A stretch of DNA of 64,000 bases, taken from Microbacterium sp. Leaf288 (GTDB taxonomy: Bacteria; Actinomycetota; Actinomycetes; Actinomycetales; Microbacteriaceae). The notes below the pieces were generated by a model. It was not told where the DNA came from. It worked only from the letters and a program-made list of their open reading frames with translations, and made no database searches. Shown in pieces: positions 25,218 through 33,458 of the stretch. Where the stretch lies: assembly GCF_001422925.1 (NCBI RefSeq), contig NZ_LMNI01000012.1:871464-935463 (forward strand), read 5' to 3'. A program made the position numbers and the translations under genes. Position 1 is the first letter of the stretch. Every line of letters starts with the position of its first letter.

Positions 25218-26216
25218 GTGCCCACGTCGCGACGGACCATCACGATCCTGGCGATCACGGGCGTCATCGCGGTGGTCGCCGCCGTCGCGGCCGTCGTCCT
25301 CCTGCGCGGGCAGTCGCCCGAGCCGCCCGCGCGCGGCACGAAGATCGTCGCCTCCGACCTCTCGAAGGCGACGGATGCGGCGACCCGTGCCGCCGACGGC
25401 AGCCCCGAGCAGGCCGCGGCGAGGTATCTGAGCGAACAGCCCACTGCCGTCTGGCTCACGCCGGAGGGCGACCCCGTCGACGTCGTGGGCGAGCGCATCG
25501 CGGGCCTCGCCGCGGAGGCGCGCGACCAGTCCGCGCGCGTCGCTGTCGTCGTCTACGGCCTGCCCGAGCGCGACTGCGGCGGGCACTCCGCCGGCGGCCT
25601 CGAGGGCGACGCGTACCTCGAGTGGACGCGCGCGATCGGCGACGCCCTGCGCGAGGCGGCCGACACGTCGCCGATCGTGATCCTCGAGCCCGACAGCCTC
25701 GCCCTCGCGCCCGAGTGCGGAAACGTCGACGAGCGTGTCGAGCAGCTGAGCGCCGCGGTCGAGGCGCTCGCCGCCGAGAGCACCTGGATCTACGTCGACG
25801 GCGGACACTCGAACTGGCTGGCCCCGGCGGAGATGGCCGACCTCATCGACCGCGTCGACCGCGCGTCCCGCGGCGACGGTGGCCGAAGCATCCGTGGCTT
25901 CGTCACCAACGTGTCGAACTTCGAGGCGACCGACGACGAGGTGGACTACGCCCACGACGTCGCGAGCCGCCTCGATGACCTGCACGCGATCATCGACACC
26001 GGCCGCAACGGCGCGGGCTCGAACGGCGAGTGGTGCAACCCGCCCGGGCGTCTCGTCGGAGAACCCGGCGGCACGATCGGCGACGACGTCGTCGACACGA
26101 ACCTCTGGGTCAAACCGCCGGGTGAGAGCGACGGCGACTGCAACGGCGGCCCGGCGGCCGGACAGTGGTGGCCGGAGGCCGCCGTCGAGCTCACCCGGGA
26201 CGTCGTCACGGATTGA
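25218..26216 (+). CDS. Glycoside hydrolase family 6 (cellulase/cellobiohydrolase-like)
   Basis: 332 residues from a GTG at 25218. One N-terminal hydrophobic helix (ITILAITGVIAVVAAVAAVV) acts as signal anchor, then a full GH6 domain. Diagnostic blocks are VVVYGLPERDCGGHSAGG with the catalytic Asp before Cys, VILEPDSLALAPEC, IYVDGGHSNWLAPAEM, GFVTNVSNF, IDTGRNGAG, WCNPPGRLVG and NLWVKPPGESDGDC. GH6 enzymes invert beta-1,4-glucan linkages. With a processive GT2 and two-component genes close by, it may trim an endogenous beta-glucan, as CslZ does in Streptomyces cellulose-like synthesis, rather than digest external cellulose. No carbohydrate-binding module is present. Confidence 0.9.
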   Translation: MPTSRRTITILAITGVIAVVAAVAAVVLLRGQSPEPPARGTKIVASDLSKATDAATRAADGSPEQAAARYLSEQPTAVWLTPEGDPVDVVGERIAGLAAEARDQSARVAVVVYGLPERDCGGHSAGGLEGDAYLEWTRAIGDALREAADTSPIVILEPDSLALAPECGNVDERVEQLSAAVEALAAESTWIYVDGGHSNWLAPAEMADLIDRVDRASRGDGGRSIRGFVTNVSNFEATDDEVDYAHDVASRLDDLHAIIDTGRNGAGSNGEWCNPPGRLVGEPGGTIGDDVVDTNLWVKPPGESDGDCNGGPAAGQWWPEAAVELTRDVVTD

Positions 26217-26339
26217 GCTCCGACCAGGCCTTCCCGGGGTTGTGTAGCATCGGGAGTACTTTGCGCATGCGTCGGGGGCCGCGGCTGGGGTCGGCAATCG
26301 GCGCATGTCCGGTTCCACCGTCCCAGAGAGTACGCACGC

Positions 26340-27245
26340 ATGAGCACCCCTTCTGACGAGCTGAAGACAGCAGTCATCATCGAGGACGACAAGGAGATCC
26401 GCCACGTCCTGGCGGAGGTCCTGGAGTCCTCCGGGTTCTCGACGGTCTCGGTCGGCAACGGCATCGACGGCGTGCGGGCAGTGCTCACCTACCAGCCGGT
26501 GCTGACGACCATCGACGTCAACATGCCCGGCATCGACGGCATCGAAGCGGCCAAGCGCATCCGGGCCCAGTCCGACACGTACATCATCATGCTCACCGGC
26601 ATGAACGATGAGGCCGATGTGATCGCCGGGCTCGGCGCCGGCGCTGACGACTACCTCCTCAAGCCCTTCCGGCCGCGCGAGCTCCGCGCCCGCGTCGAGG
26701 CGCTCATGCGGCGCCGGACCACCGACGCCGAGCGCGCCGTCACCGCGCCCGCCGCGCCCTCGCAGGGGAGCGTCGGTCCGTCGTTCCCCGGCATGCGGCC
26801 GAACACCACCGCGGTGCCGACCGCGCCCGCGATCGAGGACCGCGACCTCGCAACGCCCTCGACCGTGATCGTGCCTGCGGGCGAAGCATCCGTCCCCGCC
26901 GTCGTCGACACGGACGGCGAATGGCTGACGCACCGCGACCTGCGGCTGCACCCCGAGAACCGCATCGTGCTCATCGGCGGTGAGGAGCTCGACCTCACGC
27001 GGACCGAGTTCGACCTGCTCGCGACGCTGCTCGAGTCGAAGCGGCGCGTGCGCAGCAAGGCCGATCTGACGCTGGTGCTGCGCGGCGAGTCGTACGTGAC
27101 GAGCTACTTCGTCGGCGACGCCGACAAGCGTGCGGTCGAAGCGCATATGACGAACCTGCGGCGCAAGCTCGGCGAGAGCGCCGCCAACCCGCGCTACATC
27201 GAGACCGTGCGCGGCGTCGGATACCGGCTGACCTCGGAGAGCTGA
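26340..27245 (+). CDS. OmpR/PhoB-family response regulator
   Basis: 301 residues, ATG at 26340. The receiver domain (~10-125) has the acidic pocket VIIEDD, the phospho-acceptor Asp in TIDVNMPG and the conserved Lys in LLKPFRPREL. An unusually long linker (~60 residues, Ala/Pro/Thr-rich) leads to a C-terminal winged helix: ELDLTRTEFDLLATLLES, KRAVEAHMTNLRRKLGE and RYIETVRGVGYRL. A histidine kinase is encoded at 29094-30776, separated by the divergent synthase gene; the two are probably partners. Phased CGCAAG repeats at 28968-29028 are a candidate binding site. A strong terminator follows its stop. Confidence 0.9.
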   Translation: MSTPSDELKTAVIIEDDKEIRHVLAEVLESSGFSTVSVGNGIDGVRAVLTYQPVLTTIDVNMPGIDGIEAAKRIRAQSDTYIIMLTGMNDEADVIAGLGAGADDYLLKPFRPRELRARVEALMRRRTTDAERAVTAPAAPSQGSVGPSFPGMRPNTTAVPTAPAIEDRDLATPSTVIVPAGEASVPAVVDTDGEWLTHRDLRLHPENRIVLIGGEELDLTRTEFDLLATLLESKRRVRSKADLTLVLRGESYVTSYFVGDADKRAVEAHMTNLRRKLGESAANPRYIETVRGVGYRLTSES

Positions 27246-27267
27246 CACCCGCGCGGCGAACCGACAG

Positions 27268-27314
27268 CGGCGGAGGCATCCCCTCTGCCCCAGACAGAGC
27301 GGATGCCTCCGCCG
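27268..27314. terminator. Strong two-way hairpin terminator
   Basis: Perfect 14-bp arms CGGCGGAGGCATCC (27268-27281) and GGATGCCTCCGCCG (27301-27314). A further CTCTG/CAGAG helix lies inside the loop. It lies between the convergent response-regulator and GT2 genes, so it can end transcription from both sides. No U-tract is evident, as is common in high-GC actinobacteria. Confidence 0.85.
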
Positions 27315-27429
27315 TGCGATGTCGGTGAGGGTGCCCGCCTCTCCCCAAGACGGGCCCCTCACCTCCTCCCCCGCGCCGTGCTCCCCAGCCTCGGCGCTTT
27401 CCCCAGTTCCGACCCGATTCGGGTTCGGG

Positions 27430-28905
27430 TCAGACCTTGTATCCGTGCTGACGACGGATGAGCTTGAAGAACATGGACAGCGTCTGCAGCACCGTGACGA
27501 CGCCGACGATCGGCCAGCCGATCCAGAGGACCGTGGACTGCACCATCACGGGCAGCATCATCCAGATCGCGACCATCGCGACGATGACCCCGACCGCGAG
27601 GATGAGCGGCGTCCAGTGGCCGAAGCCGCCGCCGCGCTCCGCCTTGGCCTGCATCGCCCAGTTGTCGACCTTCTTGCGCGACAGGAATCGCGTCCATGAC
27701 CGCACGAAGTGGCTGCAGCGGATCCACATGTAGATCTCGGCGGGCACCAGCGTGAGGCCGAAGAGCACATCGCGCGCGTTGCGGTTGTGCATCGTGAGCG
27801 CCATGCGGGTGTTGAGCGCGATGGCGACCACCGGCGGGATGAGCCACCAGTACGAGAAGACGAACGCGCCGATCGACAGCGACGCCGCGAGCAGCGTGAC
27901 GAATGCGATGCGCACGAACATGTTCATGAGCATGTCGAAGTGCTCGAGCCAGCGGACGCGCAGGTTCGGGTGGAACGGCTGCCCCTTGGTGTCGCCGCGC
28001 TGACCCGGCCACATGAGCTCGATGGCGCCGTAGGTCCACTTGACCTGCTGCGCGTCGAGCGCGCGGAGGGTCGTCATGCCGCCGACGTCGGCGCGGGCGA
28101 ACGGGCTGATCTTGGTGAGGTAGCCGGCGCTCTTGATCTGCAGCGAGAGGAGCGAGTCCTCGACCTCGGAGTCCTTGACCCACGGCGTCGACTGGTGGTT
28201 CTCCTTCATCACGTCGCGCAGGGCGTGCGTCGAGAAGATCGAGAACTGGCCGCCGAGAACCGCCATGTTGCGGCCGCGGAGCAGGTTGTGCAGGTTGAAC
28301 GCCGCGAACTGCGAGCGCTGGCCGGTCGTGAGGAACTTCGCGAGAGCGCCCTTGATCGGCTTGTCGTCGATCGAGTAGATCGCCGAGATGCCGCCGATGC
28401 GGGTGTCGCTGGTCGCCTCGGCCTCGAGGTATTCGACCGCCTTCGCATCCGCGACCGTGTCGCCGTCGACACCGAGCAGGTAGTCGTAGCCCTCGACCAG
28501 CGTGTAGCCGTAGTTGAGCGCGCCGACCTTCTTGTCGGGGTTCTTGCCGATGTCGTGGACGAACACCTCGGTGAACTGCTCGCCGAGCTCGGTGACGACC
28601 TCGTGCGGGCCGGCGTACCGCGACGCGAGCTTGACGGTCGCGTCGGACGTGTTGTTGACGACGACGTGGATCACGTCCGGCACGCGGGTCTGCCCGAGCA
28701 GCGACTCGATCACCTGGGCGATCGACTCCTCCTCGTTGTACGCCGGGATGACGCAGCCGATGGTCGAGCGGTGCACCGAGGTGTCGTCGAGAACGGCCTC
28801 GAAGTCGTCGGCGAATCCGTGAACGGTCGTGACATCCTCGAGTGCAGCTGCCGGCTCCGCGCGGTGCGTGCGCTGGCTGCGGGTGAGGGGGACGATCTCG
28901 GTCAC
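27430..28905 (-). CDS. Processive family-2 glycosyltransferase (cellulose/hyaluronan-synthase-like)
   Basis: 491 residues from a GTG at 28905, chosen because GAAAGG precedes it and the longer frame reads as non-coding. The GT2 catalytic domain shows VIPAYNEEES, the metal-binding Asp pair in LGVDGDT (Asp147, Asp149), the catalytic-base region SEVEDSLLSLQ (Asp250), and QQVKW (residues 286-290), a QxxKW form of the processive QxxRW motif. Several transmembrane helices follow (SIGAFVFSYWWLIPPVVAIAL, PLILAVGVIVAMVAIWMMLP, GWPIVGVVTVLQTLSMFF). It should polymerise and extrude a glycan from a nucleotide sugar. A GH6 glycosidase gene is nearby, which favours a beta-glucan. It is divergent from a histidine-kinase gene. 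Confidence 0.88.
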   Translation of the reverse strand: MTEIVPLTRSQRTHRAEPAAALEDVTTVHGFADDFEAVLDDTSVHRSTIGCVIPAYNEEESIAQVIESLLGQTRVPDVIHVVVNNTSDATVKLASRYAGPHEVVTELGEQFTEVFVHDIGKNPDKKVGALNYGYTLVEGYDYLLGVDGDTVADAKAVEYLEAEATSDTRIGGISAIYSIDDKPIKGALAKFLTTGQRSQFAAFNLHNLLRGRNMAVLGGQFSIFSTHALRDVMKENHQSTPWVKDSEVEDSLLSLQIKSAGYLTKISPFARADVGGMTTLRALDAQQVKWTYGAIELMWPGQRGDTKGQPFHPNLRVRWLEHFDMLMNMFVRIAFVTLLAASLSIGAFVFSYWWLIPPVVAIALNTRMALTMHNRNARDVLFGLTLVPAEIYMWIRCSHFVRSWTRFLSRKKVDNWAMQAKAERGGGFGHWTPLILAVGVIVAMVAIWMMLPVMVQSTVLWIGWPIVGVVTVLQTLSMFFKLIRRQHGYKV

Positions 28906-28967
28906 GTTCGTCGCCTTTCGGATCCTCGGCCGGTGTCTCCGGCACATGAAGAGCTTCTCCCACCGAC

Positions 28968-29028
28968 CGCAAGGCCCCTCCGAGAGACCGCGAACGCAAC
29001 CGCAAGGTTTGCGCAAGGCATCCGCAAG
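28968..29028. promoter_or_regulatory. Helically phased CGCAAG direct repeats (candidate OmpR-type operator)
   Basis: CGCAAG occurs at 29001, 29012 and 29023, exactly 11 bp apart, and again at 28968, 33 bp (three 11-bp steps) further away. This lies between the divergent GT2 synthase and histidine-kinase genes. OmpR/PhoB regulators typically bind direct repeats with 11-bp spacing on one face of DNA, and such a regulator is encoded 1.7 kb away. Identity of the binder is inference. Confidence 0.6.
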
Positions 29029-29093
29029 AGAGCGTTTGCCGACTGTCGGCCCGGCGCCGAAATGCCAGGTGGCCGGGTCAATAGAATCGGCCT

Positions 29094-30776
29094 ATGGCTA
29101 CCGGGGCTGCACGATCGACCTTCGTCGTGGGCGCGCCCGACGGCCGCACCCGGTCGATCTGGCTCACGCAGCTCGTGCTCGCAGCGTCCGTGCTCATCAC
29201 CGCGATCCTCGTGATGGTGCTGCAGCCCGAGATGTTCGGCCGCTGGAATTTCCTGCTCGGCACGCTCCTCGTGGTCATCCTCACGCTGGCGACCCTGTCC
29301 CTGCCGTGGTCGCGCCTGCCCCCCTGGGCCGTACTCGCGGTGCCGTTCGCGGACGCGATCGCCATCGGCCTGATGTCGAGCGGGACCGAGCTGCGCCTGG
29401 GCTACCTCTGGGCGTTCCCGGTGATGTGGGTCGCGATGCATTTCCGCACGACCGCCCTCGCCGCGATGCTCGCGATGATCGGGCTCATCCTTCTCGTCGA
29501 CTCCGCGATCGCATCCAGCAATCTCGCGGCGCTGCGGGTGTTCGTCGTCCTGCTGTCGCTGACCTTCATCGGCATCACCGCCCATCTCGCCCTCCGCCGG
29601 ACCCGCGCGCTGCGACACCTGCTGCGACGTCAGGCGGGCCGTCTCACCGCGACCTACACGCGCCGCGCCGATCAGGAGCGCCGCACCGGCGAGATCCTCA
29701 ACGGCGTCGACACCGGCATCGCGCGCATCTCCGAGGACGGGTCCGTGCTCGCCGTCAACGACGCCTACTCACGCCTGTACGGGCTCGACCCGCTCGACCC
29801 GACGCTGCCCGCCCGCTCCGTCGAGTACACCGGGCGGCGCGGCATGCCCGTGCCGTTCTCCGAGCGACCCTTCGCACGCGCTGCACGCGGAGACACCTTC
29901 ACGGATGCCTCGGTCTGGCTGTTCACCGCGGAAGGCGAGTGGCGTGCGCTCTCGGTGACCGCCAAGCGCCTCGCCGCCGGCGGAGACGAGGGATCCAGCA
30001 TCCTTCTCCTCGTGCATGACGTGACGGCCCTCACCTACGCGCAGCGCGAGCGGGAGCGGTTCACCGCCATGGCGTCGCACGAGCTGAAGCACCCCCTCAC
30101 CGTGATGATCGGCAATGCGGAACTCGCCCTCGAACTCGACGACCTGACCCCGCGCACCCGCGAGCGGTTCGAGTCGATCGTGGCGGCGAGCGACCGCATG
30201 CTGACGATGATTCAGAGCCTGGGCACGACCTCGAAGCGCGGCTTCACCGCCCGCGACGAGGTCGACGACATCGACCTGCGCCAGATCCTGCTCGAATCGG
30301 TCGCCTCGTTCCGCCCGACCGCGGTCTCGGGCGACATCTCGATCGACGTGCGCGCCGACGAGGCCCTTCCGATCACGGCGGACGGGTTCCGGCTGCGGCA
30401 GGTCGTCGACAACGTCGTGAGCAACGCGATCAAGTACACGCCGCGCGACGGCCGCGTGCGCATCACCGGGGCCGTCGAGGACCACCACGTCGTGCTGTCG
30501 GTCGCCGACACCGGCATCGGCATCGCCGCGGACGACCTCCCGAACATCCTGACGCCGTACTTCCGCACCGAGGAGGCCAAGAAGAAGTCCGGCGGCACCG
30601 GACTCGGACTCGGCATCAGCAACGACATCGTGCTCGCGCACGGGGGCACCCTGTCGATCGACAGCGTGCCGGGCGCGGGCACCACCATCACGATCCGCCT
30701 GCCCTTGGCGGGCGAGCTGGCCGGGGATGCGGCCGCGCGGCCGGACGCCCGGCGCGACACAGAAGGGCGAGCATGA
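29094..30776 (+). CDS. Membrane sensor histidine kinase with PAS-like domain
   Basis: 560 residues, ATG at 29094. Five to six N-terminal membrane helices (residues ~20-165) carry the input. A PAS-like region follows (~195-310; GIARISEDGSVLAVNDAYSRLYGLD). Then comes the H-box FTAMASHELKHPLTVMIGN, N-box RQVVDNVVSNAIKYTP, G1 VADTGIGIAADDL, F-box YFRTEEAKKK and G2 GTGLGLGI. It autophosphorylates on the H-box His and probably passes phosphate to the OmpR-type regulator at 26340-27245. The 3' end overlaps the next gene by four bases (ATGA), so the two are cotranscribed. Phased repeats lie just upstream of its start. Confidence 0.92.
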   Translation: MATGAARSTFVVGAPDGRTRSIWLTQLVLAASVLITAILVMVLQPEMFGRWNFLLGTLLVVILTLATLSLPWSRLPPWAVLAVPFADAIAIGLMSSGTELRLGYLWAFPVMWVAMHFRTTALAAMLAMIGLILLVDSAIASSNLAALRVFVVLLSLTFIGITAHLALRRTRALRHLLRRQAGRLTATYTRRADQERRTGEILNGVDTGIARISEDGSVLAVNDAYSRLYGLDPLDPTLPARSVEYTGRRGMPVPFSERPFARAARGDTFTDASVWLFTAEGEWRALSVTAKRLAAGGDEGSSILLLVHDVTALTYAQRERERFTAMASHELKHPLTVMIGNAELALELDDLTPRTRERFESIVAASDRMLTMIQSLGTTSKRGFTARDEVDDIDLRQILLESVASFRPTAVSGDISIDVRADEALPITADGFRLRQVVDNVVSNAIKYTPRDGRVRITGAVEDHHVVLSVADTGIGIAADDLPNILTPYFRTEEAKKKSGGTGLGLGISNDIVLAHGGTLSIDSVPGAGTTITIRLPLAGELAGDAAARPDARRDTEGRA

Positions 30777-31948
30777 CCGACCTCATCGCCGGAGCAGGCG
30801 TGGACCTCGGCATCGCCCAGGCGGTGATCACCACCCTGGCGACGATGCTCACCATCGGCATCGCGTTCCTCGTGCGGCCCGGACTCCCGACGCTCTACTG
30901 GAGCATCGCCTTCACCCTCGCGATGCTCGCCACCTACGGCGTCGTCGCGGGCGACGTCGCCGGCATCGAGCAGCTCCGTCGCGCGTCGCTCGGCGCACTG
31001 ATGGGAGCACCGGCATTCCTGTGGTCGGGCTTCCGCGCGGCGTGGGGGCTGCGTCCGCACATCTGGGCGGGAGCGGCCATGGCCGCGGTGTCGGCGTTCT
31101 CGCTGGCGATCGTCGACGACCTGGCGTGGTTCACCGTCGCGTACCGCACCATCTTCTTCGCGGCCTCCGTGTTCGCGGGCCTCTTCGTGCTCGATTGGGC
31201 GCGCGCCTCATCGCGGCGCCACGACCGCCTGCTGCTGCCGCTCGTGATCGTGTCGATCGCGTTCTTCGTCACCGGCGTCGGCACCTTGATCGCGGGCCTC
31301 GTCTACCCCCCATCGGGCGGCGACGACTTCGAGCTCGTGCGGCTGATCTCGTCGGTCGGGATGCTGGTGTACGTGGCCTGCGCTCTGGTCGCGGTGGTCG
31401 GCACCACGGCCCGCGACAGCGGGCTCGGCCGCACCGCGGCCGTCTCGACGGCGTGGCAGCAGTTCGAGCGGACCGCCGGCGACCGCCTCGCGCGGGCGCA
31501 GAAGACCTCGGAGCCGTGGTCGGTCGTCTATCTCGGGCTCGACGACGCCGCCGACATCCGCCAGACCGCGGGCGCCGCCGCGTTCGCGACCCTGTCCGAG
31601 CGACTCGAGGACGAGGTGCGCGCCGCCTTCCCGGCCGAATCCGACGTCGGATCGCCCTCGGCGGGCGCCGTCGTGGTGCTCGTGCCCCGCCCCGATGCGG
31701 TGGTGCGCGATCTGCTGCGCGCGACCCTCGAGCGCGTGACACTGCTCGACGTGCACGGCGCGCTCCCCATCCGGCCCACGGCGAGCGCCGGCTGGGCGCC
31801 GGTCTCGGTGCTCGGGTACGACCTCGACACCCTCGTGTACACCGGCCGCGAGGCCGCACGGGTCGCGAGCGGCAAGGGCGGCGACCGATGGGAGCGCGTC
31901 GGCGCCACCATCGTCAACCGCCTGATCAGTCAGTCAGAGCTACCGTGA
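30773..31948 (+). CDS. Membrane protein with a GGDEF-like but degenerate C-terminal domain
   Basis: 391 residues, ATG overlapping the histidine-kinase stop. The first ~220 residues hold about seven membrane helices (VITTLATMLTIGIAFLV, SIAFTLAMLATYGVVAGDV, LLLPLVIVSIAFFVTGVGTLIAGL). The cytoplasmic C-terminus (~240-391) has nucleotide-cyclase-like strand/helix order (WSVVYLGLDDAADIRQTAGAAAFATLSERLEDEVR, then SAGAVVVLVP, then PTASAGWAPV). No GG[DE]EF signature is present where it should fall. It is therefore probably a sensor or scaffold rather than a diguanylate cyclase. Coupling to the kinase suggests one signalling unit. The end overlaps the convergent lipoprotein gene by 23 bases. Confidence 0.6.
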   Translation: MTDLIAGAGVDLGIAQAVITTLATMLTIGIAFLVRPGLPTLYWSIAFTLAMLATYGVVAGDVAGIEQLRRASLGALMGAPAFLWSGFRAAWGLRPHIWAGAAMAAVSAFSLAIVDDLAWFTVAYRTIFFAASVFAGLFVLDWARASSRRHDRLLLPLVIVSIAFFVTGVGTLIAGLVYPPSGGDDFELVRLISSVGMLVYVACALVAVVGTTARDSGLGRTAAVSTAWQQFERTAGDRLARAQKTSEPWSVVYLGLDDAADIRQTAGAAAFATLSERLEDEVRAAFPAESDVGSPSAGAVVVLVPRPDAVVRDLLRATLERVTLLDVHGALPIRPTASAGWAPVSVLGYDLDTLVYTGREAARVASGKGGDRWERVGATIVNRLISQSELP

Positions 31949-32522
31949 GCGTGTCGGTCGCCGTCTGCTTGGCGTACTCGCTCGAGGTCGGCGTCGTCTG
32001 CACCAGGAAGTCGTAGCTGAACTGCAACGTCACGGAGGTCGCCTCGGCCGGCACCGGGCCGACGTTGAACGTCTGCGAGTAGCTGTACGGGTCCAGCACG
32101 AGGTAGCCGGGACTCACCGTCGCGGCGTCGACCTGCGGCTGTAGGGCGTCGAGCGCGCCCGTCGGCGTGGAGGGGATCGCCGTCATGGTCGCGCGCTGCA
32201 GGTACACCTTCTGGCCGTCGTTCGGCGTGACGGTCGTGATCAGCGAGATGCTGACGGGCTTGACCGCCTCTGCCGTCCACTTGTCCATCGACAGCGTCGA
32301 CCAGTAGTCGATCGTCGCCGCGACGGCGCCGGCGGTGAGCTGGCGCTCGGTGGCACCGCCCGACAGGTCGTTGGGCACGGGGGTCGGGACGGCGCTCGAC
32401 GTGGGGGTCGGCGTACTCCCGCCGGCGCCCTCCTCCCACGGCGCGGGCCCGCAGCCGGCGAGCGCCGCCATGCCCACGAGCGAGATCGTCACGACACCGG
32501 CGAACCGGTTCCACCTGCGCAT
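31926..32522 (-). CDS. Secreted lipoprotein
   Basis: 198 residues, ATG at 32522. The signal peptide ends in a lipobox LAGC (Cys near residue 24), so the protein is lipid-anchored on the outside of the membrane. A Pro/Thr/Ser linker (TPTPTSSAVPTPVP) precedes a single beta-rich domain (TAGAVAATIDYWSTLSMDKW, YLVLDPYSYSQTFNVGPVP, VTLQFSYDFLVQTT). No known family was recognised. It lies just before truA on the minus strand, 51 bases apart. Confidence 0.82.
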   Translation of the reverse strand: MRRWNRFAGVVTISLVGMAALAGCGPAPWEEGAGGSTPTPTSSAVPTPVPNDLSGGATERQLTAGAVAATIDYWSTLSMDKWTAEAVKPVSISLITTVTPNDGQKVYLQRATMTAIPSTPTGALDALQPQVDAATVSPGYLVLDPYSYSQTFNVGPVPAEATSVTLQFSYDFLVQTTPTSSEYAKQTATDTLTVALTD

Positions 32523-32573
32523 AAAACCCCCGAGTCGCGCCGGAAAACGTCCGGTCAGTCTAGCGGGGCGGTG

Positions 32574-33434
32574 TCACTCGCGGTCGCGCCGCGCGCGCGT
32601 CTGCTCTGCCCGCTGTGCGAGCAGATCGTCGGCCGGGTAGCCCACCTCGGTGAGCGTGAGCCCGCGTGCCGCGAGCACCTTGACCTCGGGCACACGCTCC
32701 TGCGCGTCGCGGATGTCGACGACGTCGTCGACGTCGAGACGGCCCTCACCCACGGCGACGCACGCACCGACGAGGGCGCGCACCATACTGTGGCAGAACG
32801 CGTCGGCCTTGACGTTCGCGACGAGCACGCCGGCGTCGTCGCGGTGCCAGTCGAACTCGAGCAGCGTGCGGATCGTCGTCGCCTCTTCGCGCGGCTTGCA
32901 GTAGGCGGCGAAGTCGTGGAGTCCGATGAGGGCGCGAGCGGCAGCATCCATCGCCTCCGCATCGAGGGAGGCCCGCACCGAGGTGGTGCGATGGCGCTCG
33001 AGCGGGTCGTAGCCGGTCACGGTGTCGCCGATGCGGTACTCGTAGCGGCGCCAGACCGCCGAGAACCGCGCATCGAAGCCCTCGGGCGCGATGCGCGAGC
33101 CCGTGACCGCGACGTCGGAGTACGCGCCCACCACGCCCGTCATGCGGGCGGCGAGGGCGGCTGCGCGGTCCTCGGCCGTGGGGACGCCGGCGGCCGGACG
33201 CGCGTGCCTGGTGAGCATGCGCTGCTGCTGCGCCTCGTCGAGGTCGACGTGCGCGGCCTGGCCGGTGGCATGCACGCCCGCATCGGTGCGGCCGGCGACC
33301 ACGAGCCGCGGATCGCCGCCGACGACGCGTGCGAGGGACGACTCGAGCGTCTCCTGCACCGTGCGAAGCCCGGGCTGACGCGCCCACCCGCGGAAGTGCG
33401 TGCCGTCGTAGGCGATGTCGAGGCGGATCCGCAC
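32574..33434 (-). CDS. truA: tRNA pseudouridine(38-40) synthase
   Basis: 286 residues, ATG at 33434. TruA hallmarks are MRIRLDIAYDGTHFRGWARQ at the N-terminus, then LVVAGRTDAGVHATGQ with the catalytic Asp in RTDAGVHA, RRYEYRIGD, and FCHSMVRALVGACVAVGEG near the end. It isomerises uridines 38-40 in the anticodon stem of several tRNAs. In many bacteria truA follows rplQ directly; here an acyltransferase, a cyclase and a channel gene lie between them. It is the last of three closely spaced minus-strand genes (gap of 24 bases after the channel gene). Confidence 0.95.
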   Translation of the reverse strand: MRIRLDIAYDGTHFRGWARQPGLRTVQETLESSLARVVGGDPRLVVAGRTDAGVHATGQAAHVDLDEAQQQRMLTRHARPAAGVPTAEDRAAALAARMTGVVGAYSDVAVTGSRIAPEGFDARFSAVWRRYEYRIGDTVTGYDPLERHRTTSVRASLDAEAMDAAARALIGLHDFAAYCKPREEATTIRTLLEFDWHRDDAGVLVANVKADAFCHSMVRALVGACVAVGEGRLDVDDVVDIRDAQERVPEVKVLAARGLTLTEVGYPADDLLAQRAEQTRARRDRE

Positions 33435-33458
33435 GGACTCCAGCCTACCGAGGCGCCC

